Source: Candidatus Allofournierella merdavium (GTDB taxonomy: Bacteria; Bacillota; Clostridia; Oscillospirales; Ruminococcaceae). From it: DNA of 64,000 nt. The notes under the pieces were generated by a model, which saw only the letters and a program-made list of their open reading frames with translations, did not search any database and was not told where the DNA came from. Shown in pieces: positions 24,355 to 32,867 of this stretch. Within the stretch, counting starts at the first letter, position 1. Every line of letters begins with the position of its first letter. The translations under genes were made by a program, and so were the position numbers. The DNA is taken from NCBI GenBank assembly GCA_019118765.1, contig DWYI01000056.1:1-64000 (forward strand), written 5' to 3'.

Positions 24355-25467
24355 TTACCGCCCGGCCTGGCGCTGCTCGCCGCCGTTTTGGGTGAGCAGG
24401 TCCAGCAGGCCGAAGGCCGTGGCCGCCGTCTGCACGATGGCCGCCCGGTGCAAAATGCAGGGGTCGTGGCGGCCGTGGATCTGCAGGGTGGCCGGCTCAT
24501 TGGTGGAGAGGTCCACCGTCTGCTGCTGTTTGTAGATGCTGGAGGTGGGGCGCACGCAGGTGCGGAAGACCAGGGGCATGCCGCTGGTGATGCCGCCGTT
24601 CACCCCGCCGCAGTGGTTGGTGAGGGCCTTCACCCGTCCGTTTTCCACCGTGAGCGGGTCGTTGGCCTCGCTGCCTTTCATCTCGGCAAAGCCGAAGCCC
24701 GCGCCGAACTCCACCGCCTTGATGGCCGGGATGGAGAAGAGCAGGTGGGACAGCTCGCTCTCCACACTGTCGAAGAAGGGCTGGCCCAGGCCCGCCGGCA
24801 GGCCCACCGCCGCCGTCTCCAGAATGCCGCCCACGCTGTCGCCCTCGGCGGCGGCGGCGCGGATGGCCGCCTGCATTTTTTCGCCGGCGGCCTCGTCCAG
24901 CACGGGGAAGCCGGGATTCTTCTCCACCGCTTCCAGCTGGGCGCGCAGCGCCGCCTCGTCAAAGGCATAGGGCGCGTCGGGCAGGCCCGCCACCCGGGCG
25001 GCGTGGGTGGCCAGCAGAATGCCCTGCCCCGCCAGGATGCTCTGGCACAGCGCGCCGGCGGCGGTGAGGGCCGCGGTGATGCGGCCGGAAAAATGCCCGC
25101 CGCCTCGCCAGTCCTCAAAGCCGGCGTACTTCACATGGGCGGTGTAGTCCGCGTGGCCGGGGCGGGCCAGGCCCGCCGTCTTGGCGTAGTCGCCCGAGCG
25201 GGTGTTCTGATTCTCGATCACCAGCGTCACCGGGGTGCCGGTGGTGCGGCCATTGAACACGCCGCTGAGGATCTTCACCTTGTCCGCCTCGGTGCGGGTG
25301 GTGGAAAGGCCGCCTCCCCGGGCCCGGCGCTTGTCCATCTGAAAGGCGATGTAGGTTTCATCCACCAGGTGCCCGGCGGCAAGGCCGTCCAGCACCGCGC
25401 CGATGGCCGCGCCGTGGCTCTCGCCGAAGATGGTCAGCTTCAACGCCCCGCCAAAGGTATTGCTCAT
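24355..25467 (-). CDS. aroC: Chorismate synthase
   Basis: Makes chorismate from EPSP using reduced FMN. The 370-residue protein has the N-terminal GESHG (15-19), the Arg-rich KRRARGGGLSTTRTEAD, VLIENQNTRSGDY-type phosphate loop, HADYTAH, GGGHFSGRITA, MKGSEANDP and the C-terminal RTCVRPTSSI and GRHDPCILHRA, with the conserved His and Arg residues of the active site. It follows aroB by 4 bases. Confidence 0.96.
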   Translation of the reverse strand: MSNTFGGALKLTIFGESHGAAIGAVLDGLAAGHLVDETYIAFQMDKRRARGGGLSTTRTEADKVKILSGVFNGRTTGTPVTLVIENQNTRSGDYAKTAGLARPGHADYTAHVKYAGFEDWRGGGHFSGRITAALTAAGALCQSILAGQGILLATHAARVAGLPDAPYAFDEAALRAQLEAVEKNPGFPVLDEAAGEKMQAAIRAAAAEGDSVGGILETAAVGLPAGLGQPFFDSVESELSHLLFSIPAIKAVEFGAGFGFAEMKGSEANDPLTVENGRVKALTNHCGGVNGGITSGMPLVFRTCVRPTSSIYKQQQTVDLSTNEPATLQIHGRHDPCILHRAAIVQTAATAFGLLDLLTQNGGEQRQAGR

Positions 25468-25471
25468 CTCG

Positions 25472-26494
25472 TCACTTCCCCATCACAATGGTTTCCAGCT
25501 GGCTCAGCGGCACCTTGTCCAGCCGCCAGCACCCCAGGCCCGGCACCTTCACCAGGGTGATCTGGTCGCCCCGGGCCTTTTTGTCGTGCAGCATGTAGGC
25601 CAGCACCTTTTCCTTGTTGTAGGCCGCCCGGCAGGGCAGCCCCAGCTTGCGGAAGACCGCCCGGGTGCGCTTTTGCAATTGCTTGTCCTCGATCATGGGC
25701 AGCATGCCCAGGGCCACGCACTCGCCGTGGTACAGCCCCGTTTTGCGCCGCCCGCCGATGCCCTTCACCGCCTCGATGCCATGGCCGATGGTGTGGCCGA
25801 AGTTCAGGATGGCCCGCAGGCCCTGCTCCGTCTCGTCCCGTTCTACCACCCGCTTTTTGATCAGCAGGCTGCGGTGGATGATGGTCTCCAGGTTTTCGTC
25901 CACATCGCCCGTCTCGAACAGTTCGAACAGTTCCGCGTCGCAGGTCAGGCTCATCTTCACGCTCTCGGCCAGGCCGTTCACAAAGTGGCGGCGGGGCAGG
26001 GTGGCCAGGGTGTCCGGGTCCACCACCACCAGTTTGGGCTGCCAGAAGGCGCCCACGATGTTCTTGGTGCGGTCCAGATCCACCGCCACCTTGCCGCCGA
26101 TGGAGGAGTCGATCTGGGAGAGGGTGGTGGTGGGGCAGTTGATGAAGTCCACCCCGCGCATGTAGGTGGCGGCCACAAAGCCCGCCAGATCCCCCACCAC
26201 GCCGCCGCCCACGGCCACCACCGCGTCGCCGCGGCCGAAGCCCGCGTTCAGCATGGCCCGCAGCAGCTGCTCATACACCGCCAGGCTCTTGCTGGCCTCC
26301 CCCTGGGGCACGGTGTACACCAGGCCCTCTTTGCACTGGGCGCGCACGGCTTGGGCATACTCGGCGGGCACGCCGCTGTCGGTGACGATGAAGACCTTGC
26401 GGTCCAGATTGATGAGGGCGGAGAGGTTGTTCAGCGCCCCCCGCTTTAAAATGATGTCGTAGCTTCGCCTGCCCAGGCGCATGGTCAGTTTCAT
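25472..26494 (-). CDS. aroB: 3-dehydroquinate synthase
   Basis: NAD- and metal-dependent cyclisation of DAHP to 3-dehydroquinate. The 340-residue protein shows VTDSGVP, GEASKSL, the NAD-binding GGGVVGDLAGFVA (about 93-105), RGVDFINCPTTTLSQIDSSIG, the metal ligands in LAESVK and NFGHTIGHGIE, and YHGECVALGM. It starts 3 bases downstream of pheA. Slightly short of the 350-360 average, with no missing motif. Confidence 0.95.
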   Translation of the reverse strand: MKLTMRLGRRSYDIILKRGALNNLSALINLDRKVFIVTDSGVPAEYAQAVRAQCKEGLVYTVPQGEASKSLAVYEQLLRAMLNAGFGRGDAVVAVGGGVVGDLAGFVAATYMRGVDFINCPTTTLSQIDSSIGGKVAVDLDRTKNIVGAFWQPKLVVVDPDTLATLPRRHFVNGLAESVKMSLTCDAELFELFETGDVDENLETIIHRSLLIKKRVVERDETEQGLRAILNFGHTIGHGIEAVKGIGGRRKTGLYHGECVALGMLPMIEDKQLQKRTRAVFRKLGLPCRAAYNKEKVLAYMLHDKKARGDQITLVKVPGLGCWRLDKVPLSQLETIVMGK

Positions 26495-26497
26495 GGT

Positions 26498-27589
26498 TTA
26501 TTCCCTCTCCTCCCCGGCGCTGCGGGTGTAGACCCCCAGCAGCCGCAATGTGTCGCACACGCCGGACAGCTCGTCCAGCAGGGCCCGCGTGGCGTCGGTG
26601 TCGGTGCTGCCCACCAGTTCCACATAAAAATAGTATTCAAAGGGCACCCCGGGCTTGGGGCGGCTCTTGATGCTCTCCATATTGTACCCCGCCGCCCCGA
26701 TGGCCTGGATGACCCGGGCCAGCATGCCCACCTTGTGCTCCACCGTGAACAGCAGGCTGAACCGGTCGCCCCGGGGGGGCAGCGCGGTGCCGATGACGAT
26801 GAAGCGGGTGGTGTTGTCGCCGTCGGAGTTGATGTCCGCCGCCAGCACCGTGAGGCCGTAGAGGGCGGCGGTCTCGGCGCTGGCGATGGCGGCCATCGAC
26901 ACATCGCCGCTCTCCGCCACCTGCTTTGCCGCCAGGGCGGTGTTGGCGCAGCTTTGGGCGGGCAGGGAGAGGCTCTTTAAAAACCGGTCGCTCTGGGCGA
27001 TGGCCTGGGGGTGGCTGTAGACCAGCCGGATGTCCGACAGCTTCGCCCCCGGCAGCCCCAGCAGGTTCTGGCGCACCGGCAGGTCGTACACCGCCGTGAC
27101 GCAGATGTTCTTGTGGGCGTAGCACAGGTCCAGCACTGCCGCCACGTCGCCGGCGTGGCTGTTTTCAAAGGGCAGCACGCCGAAGGCGGCCCGGCCGCTC
27201 TCCACCTCCTCGAACACTCCGCTCCAGGCGGGGCAGGCCACCGCCTTTGCCCGGGGAAAGAGCTTTTTCAGCACGATGTGGGAGAAGGCGCCCTCCACCC
27301 CCTGATAGGCCACCCGGTCCCGCCCCAGCACCCGGGCCTGGTACTGGCGGGAGAGGGACATCTGGTATTTGATGTAGTCGGTGTAATAGGGGGCGAGAGC
27401 CTCGTCGTTCAACAGCGCCAGGTTCTTTTCGATCACCTGGGCCTCCCGCCCGGCGTCCAGCACCGGCAGGCCGTGGGCCTCCTTGTAGGCCGCCACCTGC
27501 CCCACCGCGGCCATCCGCTGCTTGAACAGCGCGGCCATCTGCCGGTCCACCTCGTCGATGGTCCGGCGGGCCCTGTCCAGTTCGTTCAT
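26498..27589 (-). CDS. pheA: Bifunctional chorismate mutase / prephenate dehydratase (P-protein)
   Basis: Commits chorismate to phenylalanine: chorismate mutase at residues 1-90 (AroQ-type helices, RTIDEVDRQMAALFKQRM), prephenate dehydratase at about 97-270 (YQGVEGAFSH, FGVLPFENSHAGDV, catalytic NTTRFIVIG near 256) and a C-terminal ACT domain (280-355) with the Phe-binding ESIKSRP motif. Feedback inhibition by phenylalanine is expected. ATG at 27589 is first in the aro block, about 45 bases after the promoter; an upstream in-frame ATG at 27649 would lie over the promoter and is rejected. Confidence 0.95.
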   Translation of the reverse strand: MNELDRARRTIDEVDRQMAALFKQRMAAVGQVAAYKEAHGLPVLDAGREAQVIEKNLALLNDEALAPYYTDYIKYQMSLSRQYQARVLGRDRVAYQGVEGAFSHIVLKKLFPRAKAVACPAWSGVFEEVESGRAAFGVLPFENSHAGDVAAVLDLCYAHKNICVTAVYDLPVRQNLLGLPGAKLSDIRLVYSHPQAIAQSDRFLKSLSLPAQSCANTALAAKQVAESGDVSMAAIASAETAALYGLTVLAADINSDGDNTTRFIVIGTALPPRGDRFSLLFTVEHKVGMLARVIQAIGAAGYNMESIKSRPKPGVPFEYYFYVELVGSTDTDATRALLDELSGVCDTLRLLGVYTRSAGEERE

Positions 27590-27639
27590 CCCCGTTTCCT
27601 CCCTCCGGCGCGGCCCCGCCGCGCACTCTGTCGCAGTAA

Positions 27640-27668
27640 AGTATACCATAAACGGTGCTTTGGTACAA
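27640..27668 (-). promoter_or_regulatory. Main promoter of the aro/GT/mutY block
   Basis: TTGTAC (27668-27663), 17-base spacer ending in TGG, TATACT (27645-27640). The leader to the pheA start is only about 45 bases, so there is no room for a T-box or leader-peptide attenuator. Confidence 0.8.
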
Positions 27669-27681
27669 GGCGGGAAAACGA

Positions 27682-27711
27682 CAAAAATCCCGGCCTCCGC
27701 AGGAGGCCGGG
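27682..27711 (-). terminator. Terminator upstream of the aro promoter
   Basis: Minus-strand stem CCCGGCCTCC/GGAGGCCGGG with a 3-base loop, followed by ATTTTTG. It ends the small operon that begins near 29586. Bases 27712-27799 hold nothing else I can identify. Confidence 0.88.
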
Positions 27712-27799
27712 AAGGGTGCGGCGGAAAAGCGCGGCGCCCTGGGGCGGGGAGCCGGGCGGGCAGGAACAGGGCGGCCGGCCGCCGGGTAAAAGGCCGGTT

Positions 27800-27979
27800 T
27801 CAGCCCCTGCCCCGGCCGCCGGGCCGCGTTTCGGGCCTGGTCGGGGCCGCCTTGGGGCCGGTGAGCTCCTCAAAGCGGCGCTCGCGGCCGTAGACGGGCC
27901 GGTAGGGGTTATCCAGCTGGGCGCTCAGGGGGCGGGGCCGCTCTTTGCCGGCCCGGCGCAGGAAGGCCGGCAGTTTCAT
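27800..27979 (-). CDS. Small basic protein, translationally coupled
   Basis: A 59-residue, Arg/Pro-rich protein (begins MKLPAFLRRAGKERPRPL, ends RPGGRGRG). Its ATG overlaps the stop of the upstream membrane protein (ATGA), which supports real expression. No hydrophobic helix, no recognised domain. The basic character would suit a cytoplasmic partner of the DUF624-like membrane protein or nucleic-acid binding; both are guesses. Confidence 0.55.
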   Translation of the reverse strand: MKLPAFLRRAGKERPRPLSAQLDNPYRPVYGRERRFEELTGPKAAPTRPETRPGGRGRG

Positions 27980-28773
27980 GACGGCGTCTCCTGTTCCAGT
28001 TCCGCCTCCCGCCGGCGGCGGAACTGCTCCTCCAGGCCGAACACCCGGTCCATGATGCGCCAGGCGATCTGCTGGCAGAACAGCGCCACCGGCACAAAGC
28101 CCAGCACCGCCAGCAGCACCACCGACAGGGGGAACAGCAGCAGCATGGCCACCCAGTAGGCCGCCTGCACCAGCGCCATCAGCAGCGCCCAGGGCGCGTT
28201 GCTCAGCGCCAGGAACAGGCTGTTCTTCAGCAGGGTGGCAAAATTCATCTCCATCAGCACCAGCTGGCCGAACACGAAGGGCAGGCACATGCCGGTGAGC
28301 AGCAGGTTCAGCGTCAGCATGGCCGTGGAGAGCAGATCCGCCCGGATCGTGCCCATCAGCAAAAAGCAGATCAGAAAGGCCTGGCCGGCGGTGAGGAAGC
28401 CCAGCAGCGCACCGGGGGCCAGGGCGGCCCGCCAGTTGTTTTTGAAGGCGCGCTTGTAAACGTGCCACCAGTAGCCCGGTTCGTCCCGCAGCGCGCGCAG
28501 CACCGTGTCGTGCAGCCCCGCCAGGGCGGGGCCGGCGATGGCGCCCCCCACCAGGCCCCCCGCCAGGGCGAAGAGCAGGCTGCCGGTGAGCAGGCCGACG
28601 CCGGTGAGCAGCCCCCAGGGGATGTAGCCCAGCAGGCACAGCAGGCTGGCCTTCCAGAAGCTGCCCCAGTCCCGCCCCAGCACCTCAAAGTAGCGGGCAG
28701 CGCCTTTTTTGCGGGGGGCGTCCTTGGAGACGCCCGGGCCCGGCCGGTCAAAGTTGCGGTTGAAGATCCCCAT
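27976..28773 (-). CDS. DUF624/YesL-like integral membrane protein
   Basis: A 265-residue protein with about five hydrophobic helices. The N-terminal cytoplasmic part (MGIFNRNFDRPGPGVS) leads into FEVLGRDWGSFWKASLLCLLG, then GGAIAGPALAGLHDTVLRALRDEPGYWWHVYKRAFKNNW, a pattern seen in YesL/DUF624 proteins (small-membrane proteins often near sugar transport genes). The C-terminal 30 residues are charged (RRRREAELEQE). Coupled to the small gene downstream. Function of the family is not established. Confidence 0.72.
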   Translation of the reverse strand: MGIFNRNFDRPGPGVSKDAPRKKGAARYFEVLGRDWGSFWKASLLCLLGYIPWGLLTGVGLLTGSLLFALAGGLVGGAIAGPALAGLHDTVLRALRDEPGYWWHVYKRAFKNNWRAALAPGALLGFLTAGQAFLICFLLMGTIRADLLSTAMLTLNLLLTGMCLPFVFGQLVLMEMNFATLLKNSLFLALSNAPWALLMALVQAAYWVAMLLLFPLSVVLLAVLGFVPVALFCQQIAWRIMDRVFGLEEQFRRRREAELEQETPS

Positions 28774-28827
28774 TGGGTCAATCCCCCTTTGCGCGGCCCG
28801 TCGGCCGCTTTTTTGTGATGCGCCGCG

Positions 28828-29586
28828 TCACTGCGGCAGGGCCCCGGCGATGAGCTGTTCGTAGAGGGCCTGGTTCTCCGCCGGGTATTCCGCCAGCGTC
28901 TGCCCCTCCACAAAGCCCCGGTGGGCCAGGAAGAAATCGTTCAGGTAGGCCCGCGTCTCCTCGCTCAGGGGCAGCCCCGCCAGCGCCGGGCAGCCCGCGA
29001 AGGCGTAGAGTTCCACCCCGGCAAGGCCCGCGCCCTCTTCGGGCAGGCTGCCGTCCGCGGCCGCCAGCAGGCCGAAGGATGCCTGGAGGTCCTCCGGGTC
29101 GTCGGTGAGGAAGATGAGGCTGGAGCGGGCGGTCACGTCGCCGGTGAGGGTGGTGAGCCCCGCCATCTGGGTGTAGGCGTCGGGCGCCAGGGCGCTGCCG
29201 GACGCGGACGCCGACCCGGATGCGGGCGCGCTGCCCGCCTCCGCCATCCCGCCCAGCGCCAGCTGATAGCCGGTCACCTGCACCACCGTTTTGCCGTCGC
29301 CGTTCAGGTCCTGGCCGAAGGCGGCCAGGGCGTCCCCCAGTTCGGTGGTCACCGAGTCCGGGACATAGCGGCTGGTGACCAGGGCGATCTGGTAGTCCGG
29401 CAGGGTGCGGCCCAGCATGTCCGCCGCCAGCCAGACCAGAATGACCAGCACGGCGGCGGCCAGGGCCACATGCACCCGGTGGTACCACCACCAGTTGGCC
29501 AGCTTCTCCTTGCGGGTCAGCTGCCGGGGCTGGTCGGGCTTCAGGTCCTCGGGTTTGATGTTCAGGGTGTAGCGGGCGCTTGCCAT
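28828..29586 (-). CDS. Single-pass membrane protein, function unknown
   Basis: A 252-residue protein with a cytoplasmic N-terminus (about 38 residues, basic, ending WWWYHRVH), one membrane helix (39-58, VALAAAVLVILVWLAADML) and an extracytoplasmic domain. The latter contains an EF-hand-like loop DLNGDGKTVV and a Ser/Ala/Gly linker (APASGSASASGSA) like the lipoprotein tethers elsewhere in this window. Position 54 bases upstream of the DUF624-like gene suggests one operon. No recognised family. Confidence 0.7.
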   Translation of the reverse strand: MASARYTLNIKPEDLKPDQPRQLTRKEKLANWWWYHRVHVALAAAVLVILVWLAADMLGRTLPDYQIALVTSRYVPDSVTTELGDALAAFGQDLNGDGKTVVQVTGYQLALGGMAEAGSAPASGSASASGSALAPDAYTQMAGLTTLTGDVTARSSLIFLTDDPEDLQASFGLLAAADGSLPEEGAGLAGVELYAFAGCPALAGLPLSEETRAYLNDFFLAHRGFVEGQTLAEYPAENQALYEQLIAGALPQ

Positions 29587-29628
29587 GGGGCGTACCTCCC
29601 AAAAAACGAAACAGCGAAACAGCCCGCC

Positions 29629-30366
29629 TCAGCGGTTGCCGCTGTGATCGGGCAGATGCCGGGCGATGATGTCCGCGGTGCGCTGGGGCAGCGCGCGGAT
29701 CTCCTCTTTGGTGAGCCCCTCGGTCTCGATGGGCTCCAGCACCCGGATGGTCACATGGGCCGGGTGCATGAACATATGGTGGTTCTCCATGATGTCCCGG
29801 CTGCCGGTGATGGCCACCGGCACCACGGGAGCCTTGGCCTTGGTGGCGATGCGGAAGGCGCCGCTCTTGAACTCCAAAAGGCTCCCCTCCGGCCCCTTGT
29901 TGCGGGTGCCCTCGGGGAAGATGGTCAGGGAGTAGCCCTTTTTCACAAGATCGATGGCCTCGTTCAGCGCGGCCATGGCCTTGCGGGGGTCCTCACGGTC
30001 GAGAAAGACGCAGTGCAAAAGGCGCATCCAGCCCCGCACCAGGGGCAGTTTGTCCACCTCTTTTTTGGCCACGAGGCCGTGGGGGGCGTCCAGCCGGGTG
30101 AGGGCCAGGGGGATGTCGTAGTAGCTGCGGTGGTTGGCGGCAAAGACGCAGGGGCGGCCTTTGGGAATGTTCTCCAGCCCCTCCACCGTCACCGTCACGC
30201 CGGCCAGCCGCAAAAGATGGTTGGCCCAGTGGGGCACATGCTCGGCGGCCAGCGCGTCGGAGGTGGCCCAGTCGCCCGCCTTCAGCGCCCTGAGGCCCCG
30301 GCGCAGATCGCCCAGATGGAGCAACATATAGCCCCAGAAATAGATGAACCAGACGAGCGTGCGCAT
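29629..30366 (-). CDS. plsC: 1-acyl-sn-glycerol-3-phosphate acyltransferase
   Basis: Adds the second acyl chain to lysophosphatidic acid in phospholipid synthesis. The 245-residue protein has an N-terminal hydrophobic helix, the acyltransferase motif NHRSYYD (H-X4-D), FLDREDPRKA, the glycerol-phosphate site FPEGTRNKG and VVPVAITGS. ATG at 30366 has GGAGG 10 bases upstream; a longer frame upstream lacks a ribosome site. It stands between the malQ terminator and the small-membrane-protein operon. Confidence 0.9.
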   Translation of the reverse strand: MRTLVWFIYFWGYMLLHLGDLRRGLRALKAGDWATSDALAAEHVPHWANHLLRLAGVTVTVEGLENIPKGRPCVFAANHRSYYDIPLALTRLDAPHGLVAKKEVDKLPLVRGWMRLLHCVFLDREDPRKAMAALNEAIDLVKKGYSLTIFPEGTRNKGPEGSLLEFKSGAFRIATKAKAPVVPVAITGSRDIMENHHMFMHPAHVTIRVLEPIETEGLTKEEIRALPQRTADIIARHLPDHSGNR

Positions 30367-30491
30367 AAAAAAGCCTCCGAAGGGTGCGAATTCGACCGCG
30401 AAATGCCGTTGCAAACTATTTTACCATGGAATTGTGAAAATAGAAAGACAAAAAAACGCCCCGGCCGCCGCTGCCCCGCCGCCAAAGGAAC

Positions 30492-30521
30492 AAAAAAAGC
30501 GCCCCGGCCGCGGGCCGGGGC
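30492..30521 (-). terminator. Terminator of the alpha-glucan operon
   Basis: Minus-strand stem GCCCCGGCC/GGCCGGGGC with a CGC loop, then GC and seven T residues (30498-30492). It is located 23 bases after the malQ stop. Confidence 0.9.
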
Positions 30522-30543
30522 GGGGAGAAGCGCACGAAAAAGG

Positions 30544-32022
30544 TCAGCGGCCCTGCCGCTGGTAGAGTTCGGCGAGGGCGCGGATGCGCTTTGCCAGGGC
30601 GGGGCTCGCCGCCCCGGGGGCCATCCGCCACTGCCAGTTGCCCTCGGCTTTGCTGGGGGTGTTCATCCGGGCGAAGGCGGGCAGGGCCAGCCAGTCCTGC
30701 ATGGGGATGATGGCGGTGTCGCTCACGCTGGCGTAGGCGGTGCGGATGAAGGCGTCCACCAGCGCTTCGTCCCTGCCGCAGGCCATGTAGGCCCGGGCCA
30801 GCGCCACGTCCTCCGGCGCGGCGTCGCCCTCCCAGGCGGCGGTGGTGGTGTTGTCGTGGGTGCCGGTGTACACCACCGAGTTCGGGGTGTAGTTGTGGGG
30901 CATGTAGTCCCCGGCCTCCCGGCGGTCGAAGGCGAATTGCAGCACCTTCATGCCCGGGTAGCCGCTGCCCGCCAGCAGCGCCTTCACCTCCGGGGTGAGG
31001 TAGCCCAGATCCTCGGCGATGATGCGGGCCGCGGGCAGCCGGCTGTGCAGCGCGTCCATCAGGGCCATGCCCGGCCCCTTGCGCCAGACGCCGTTTTTGG
31101 CGGTGGTGTCGCCCGCGGGGATGGCAAAGTAACTCTCAAAGCCCCGGAAGTGGTCGATGCGCACCACGTCGTACACCGTGCAGGCATAGGCCATCCGCCG
31201 CACCCACCAGGCGTAGCCGGTGGCGTGGTGGTAGTCCCAGTCGTAAAGGGGGTTGCCCCACAGCTGGCCGTCGGCGGCAAAGGCGTCCGGCGGGCAGCCC
31301 GCCACCGCGGACATCCGCCGGTCGGCCGTCAGCTGGAACAGCTGTGGCCCGGCCCAGACGTCCGACGAGTCGGGGGAGACGTAGATGGGGATGTCGCCGA
31401 TGATGGCCACGCCCTTTTCATTGGCGTAGGCCTTGAGGGCGGTCCACTGCCGGTGGAAGAGGTACTGCACGCCCTTCCAGTAACGCACCTGCCCCGCCAG
31501 CCGCTCGGCGGCCCGCCGCAGGGCCGAAGGCTCCCGCAGGCGCACCGGGTCGGGCCAGTCCAGCCAGCTTTTCTGGCCGTTTTCACCCTTCAGCGCCATG
31601 AAGAGAGCATAGTCCTCCAGCCAGAAGGCGTTTTGCTCGCAGAAGGCCGCCAGCCCCTCGTCCTCCGGGTCCAGCCGGTCCACCGCCCGCTTGAGCAGGG
31701 CGTGGCGGCCCCGGTAGAGCGCGCCGTAGTCCACCCTGCTTTCGTCCTCGCCCCAGGCAAAGGCGTCCGCCTCGCCGGGGGCCAGCAGGCCGTCCGCTTC
31801 CAGCAGGGCGGGGTCGATGAAGTAGGGGTTGGCCGCGAAGGCGGAAAAGCTCTGGTAGGGGCTGTCGCCGTAGCCGGTGGGGCCGATGGGCAGGATCTGC
31901 CAGCGGCTCTGGCCGGCGGCCTGCAGAAAGTCCACAAAATGCCGCGCCTCTTTGCCCAGCGTGCCGATGCCGAAGGGGCCCGGCAGGCTGGACAGGGGCA
32001 GCAGGATGCCCGCCGCTCTCAT
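30544..32022 (-). CDS. malQ: 4-alpha-glucanotransferase (amylomaltase)
   Basis: GH77 enzyme that transfers alpha-1,4-glucan chains and frees glucose from maltodextrins in the cytoplasm. The 492-residue protein begins RAAGILLPLSSLPGPFGIGTLG and contains WQILPIGPTGYGDSPYQSFSAFA, GDIPIYVSPDSSDVW, DVVRIDHFRGFESYFAIP (catalytic Asp nucleophile), IIAEDLGYLTPEV (acid/base Glu) and VYTGTHDNTT. The start overlaps the permease stop (ATGA). Its place at the end of the ABC operon identifies maltodextrin or related alpha-glucans as the likely cargo. Confidence 0.95.
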   Translation of the reverse strand: MRAAGILLPLSSLPGPFGIGTLGKEARHFVDFLQAAGQSRWQILPIGPTGYGDSPYQSFSAFAANPYFIDPALLEADGLLAPGEADAFAWGEDESRVDYGALYRGRHALLKRAVDRLDPEDEGLAAFCEQNAFWLEDYALFMALKGENGQKSWLDWPDPVRLREPSALRRAAERLAGQVRYWKGVQYLFHRQWTALKAYANEKGVAIIGDIPIYVSPDSSDVWAGPQLFQLTADRRMSAVAGCPPDAFAADGQLWGNPLYDWDYHHATGYAWWVRRMAYACTVYDVVRIDHFRGFESYFAIPAGDTTAKNGVWRKGPGMALMDALHSRLPAARIIAEDLGYLTPEVKALLAGSGYPGMKVLQFAFDRREAGDYMPHNYTPNSVVYTGTHDNTTTAAWEGDAAPEDVALARAYMACGRDEALVDAFIRTAYASVSDTAIIPMQDWLALPAFARMNTPSKAEGNWQWRMAPGAASPALAKRIRALAELYQRQGR

Positions 32023-32867
32023 CCCTTCACCGCGCCGGCCACGACGCCCTCGATGATGTACTTCTGGCAGGCCAGGTAGAACACGATCACCGGCAGGATG
32101 GTGAGCAGGATGCAGGCCATCATGGGGCCCATCTCCACCCGACCGTAGCTGCCGCGGAAGTACTGGATGAGCATGGAGATGGTGCGGTACTTGCGGATGT
32201 CCAGCACCAGGGTGGGCAGCAGGTAGTCGTTCCACACCCACATGGCCTGGAGGATGGCCACCGAGATCAGGGTGGGCTTGAGGATGGGCAGCACCACCAG
32301 GCCGTAGGCCTGCAGCGGGTTGCAGCCGTCGATGGTGGCGGCCTCCTCGATCTCCAGCGGGATGCTCTTCACAAAGCCGCAGAACATGAACACCGCCAGC
32401 CCCGCGCCGAAGCCCAGGTAGATGATGCAGATGTTGTAGGGGGTGTTCAGCTTGAGGCTGTCGGCGGTCTGGGCCAGGGTGAACATCACCATCTGGAAGG
32501 GCACCACCATGCTGAACACGCACAGGTAGTAGATGGCCTTGGAGACCGGCCCGTGCACCCGGGTGATGTACCAGGCGCACATGGAGCAGCACAGAAGGAT
32601 CAGCGCCACCGAGGAGACGGTGATGAACAGGGTGTAGAAAAAGCTCTGCAAAAAGCCTTGGCTCACCACGGCGGCCACGAAGTTGGCGGCGCCGGCAAAG
32701 GTGTCGGCGGTGGGCAGCTGGAACACGGTGCTGGTGCTGATGGCGGTCTCCATCTTGAAGGAGTTGATCAGGATCATGAACACCGGGTAGACGTACAGCA
32801 CCGCCAGCACGGCGAACACCAGGGTAAACGCCATGTTGAGGGAGTTTTTGGCTTTCAGGCTGTTCAT
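32019..32867 (-). CDS. Carbohydrate ABC transporter permease (MalG-like)
   Basis: A 282-residue inner-membrane subunit of a CUT1 sugar importer with six helices. The binding-protein-dependent permease signature, EEAATIDGCNPLQAYGLVVLPILKP, couples to the ATPase. It pairs with the MalF-like subunit just upstream, overlapping it by 4 bp. Start at 32867 (MNSLKAKNSLN) follows AAGGAGG in the end of the previous gene. No ATPase gene is present in this operon, so it probably uses a shared MsmK-type ATPase encoded elsewhere. Confidence 0.92.
   Translation of the reverse strand: MNSLKAKNSLNMAFTLVFAVLAVLYVYPVFMILINSFKMETAISTSTVFQLPTADTFAGAANFVAAVVSQGFLQSFFYTLFITVSSVALILLCCSMCAWYITRVHGPVSKAIYYLCVFSMVVPFQMVMFTLAQTADSLKLNTPYNICIIYLGFGAGLAVFMFCGFVKSIPLEIEEAATIDGCNPLQAYGLVVLPILKPTLISVAILQAMWVWNDYLLPTLVLDIRKYRTISMLIQYFRGSYGRVEMGPMMACILLTILPVIVFYLACQKYIIEGVVAGAVKG

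Noticed and set aside
27590..27640. T-box or leader-peptide attenuator before pheA
   Set aside because: The leader is about 45 bases with no Phe codon run or T-box core.
28921..32079. 1052-codon plus-strand open frame
   Set aside because: Antisense to PlsC and MalQ, whose catalytic motifs are intact; low-complexity composition.
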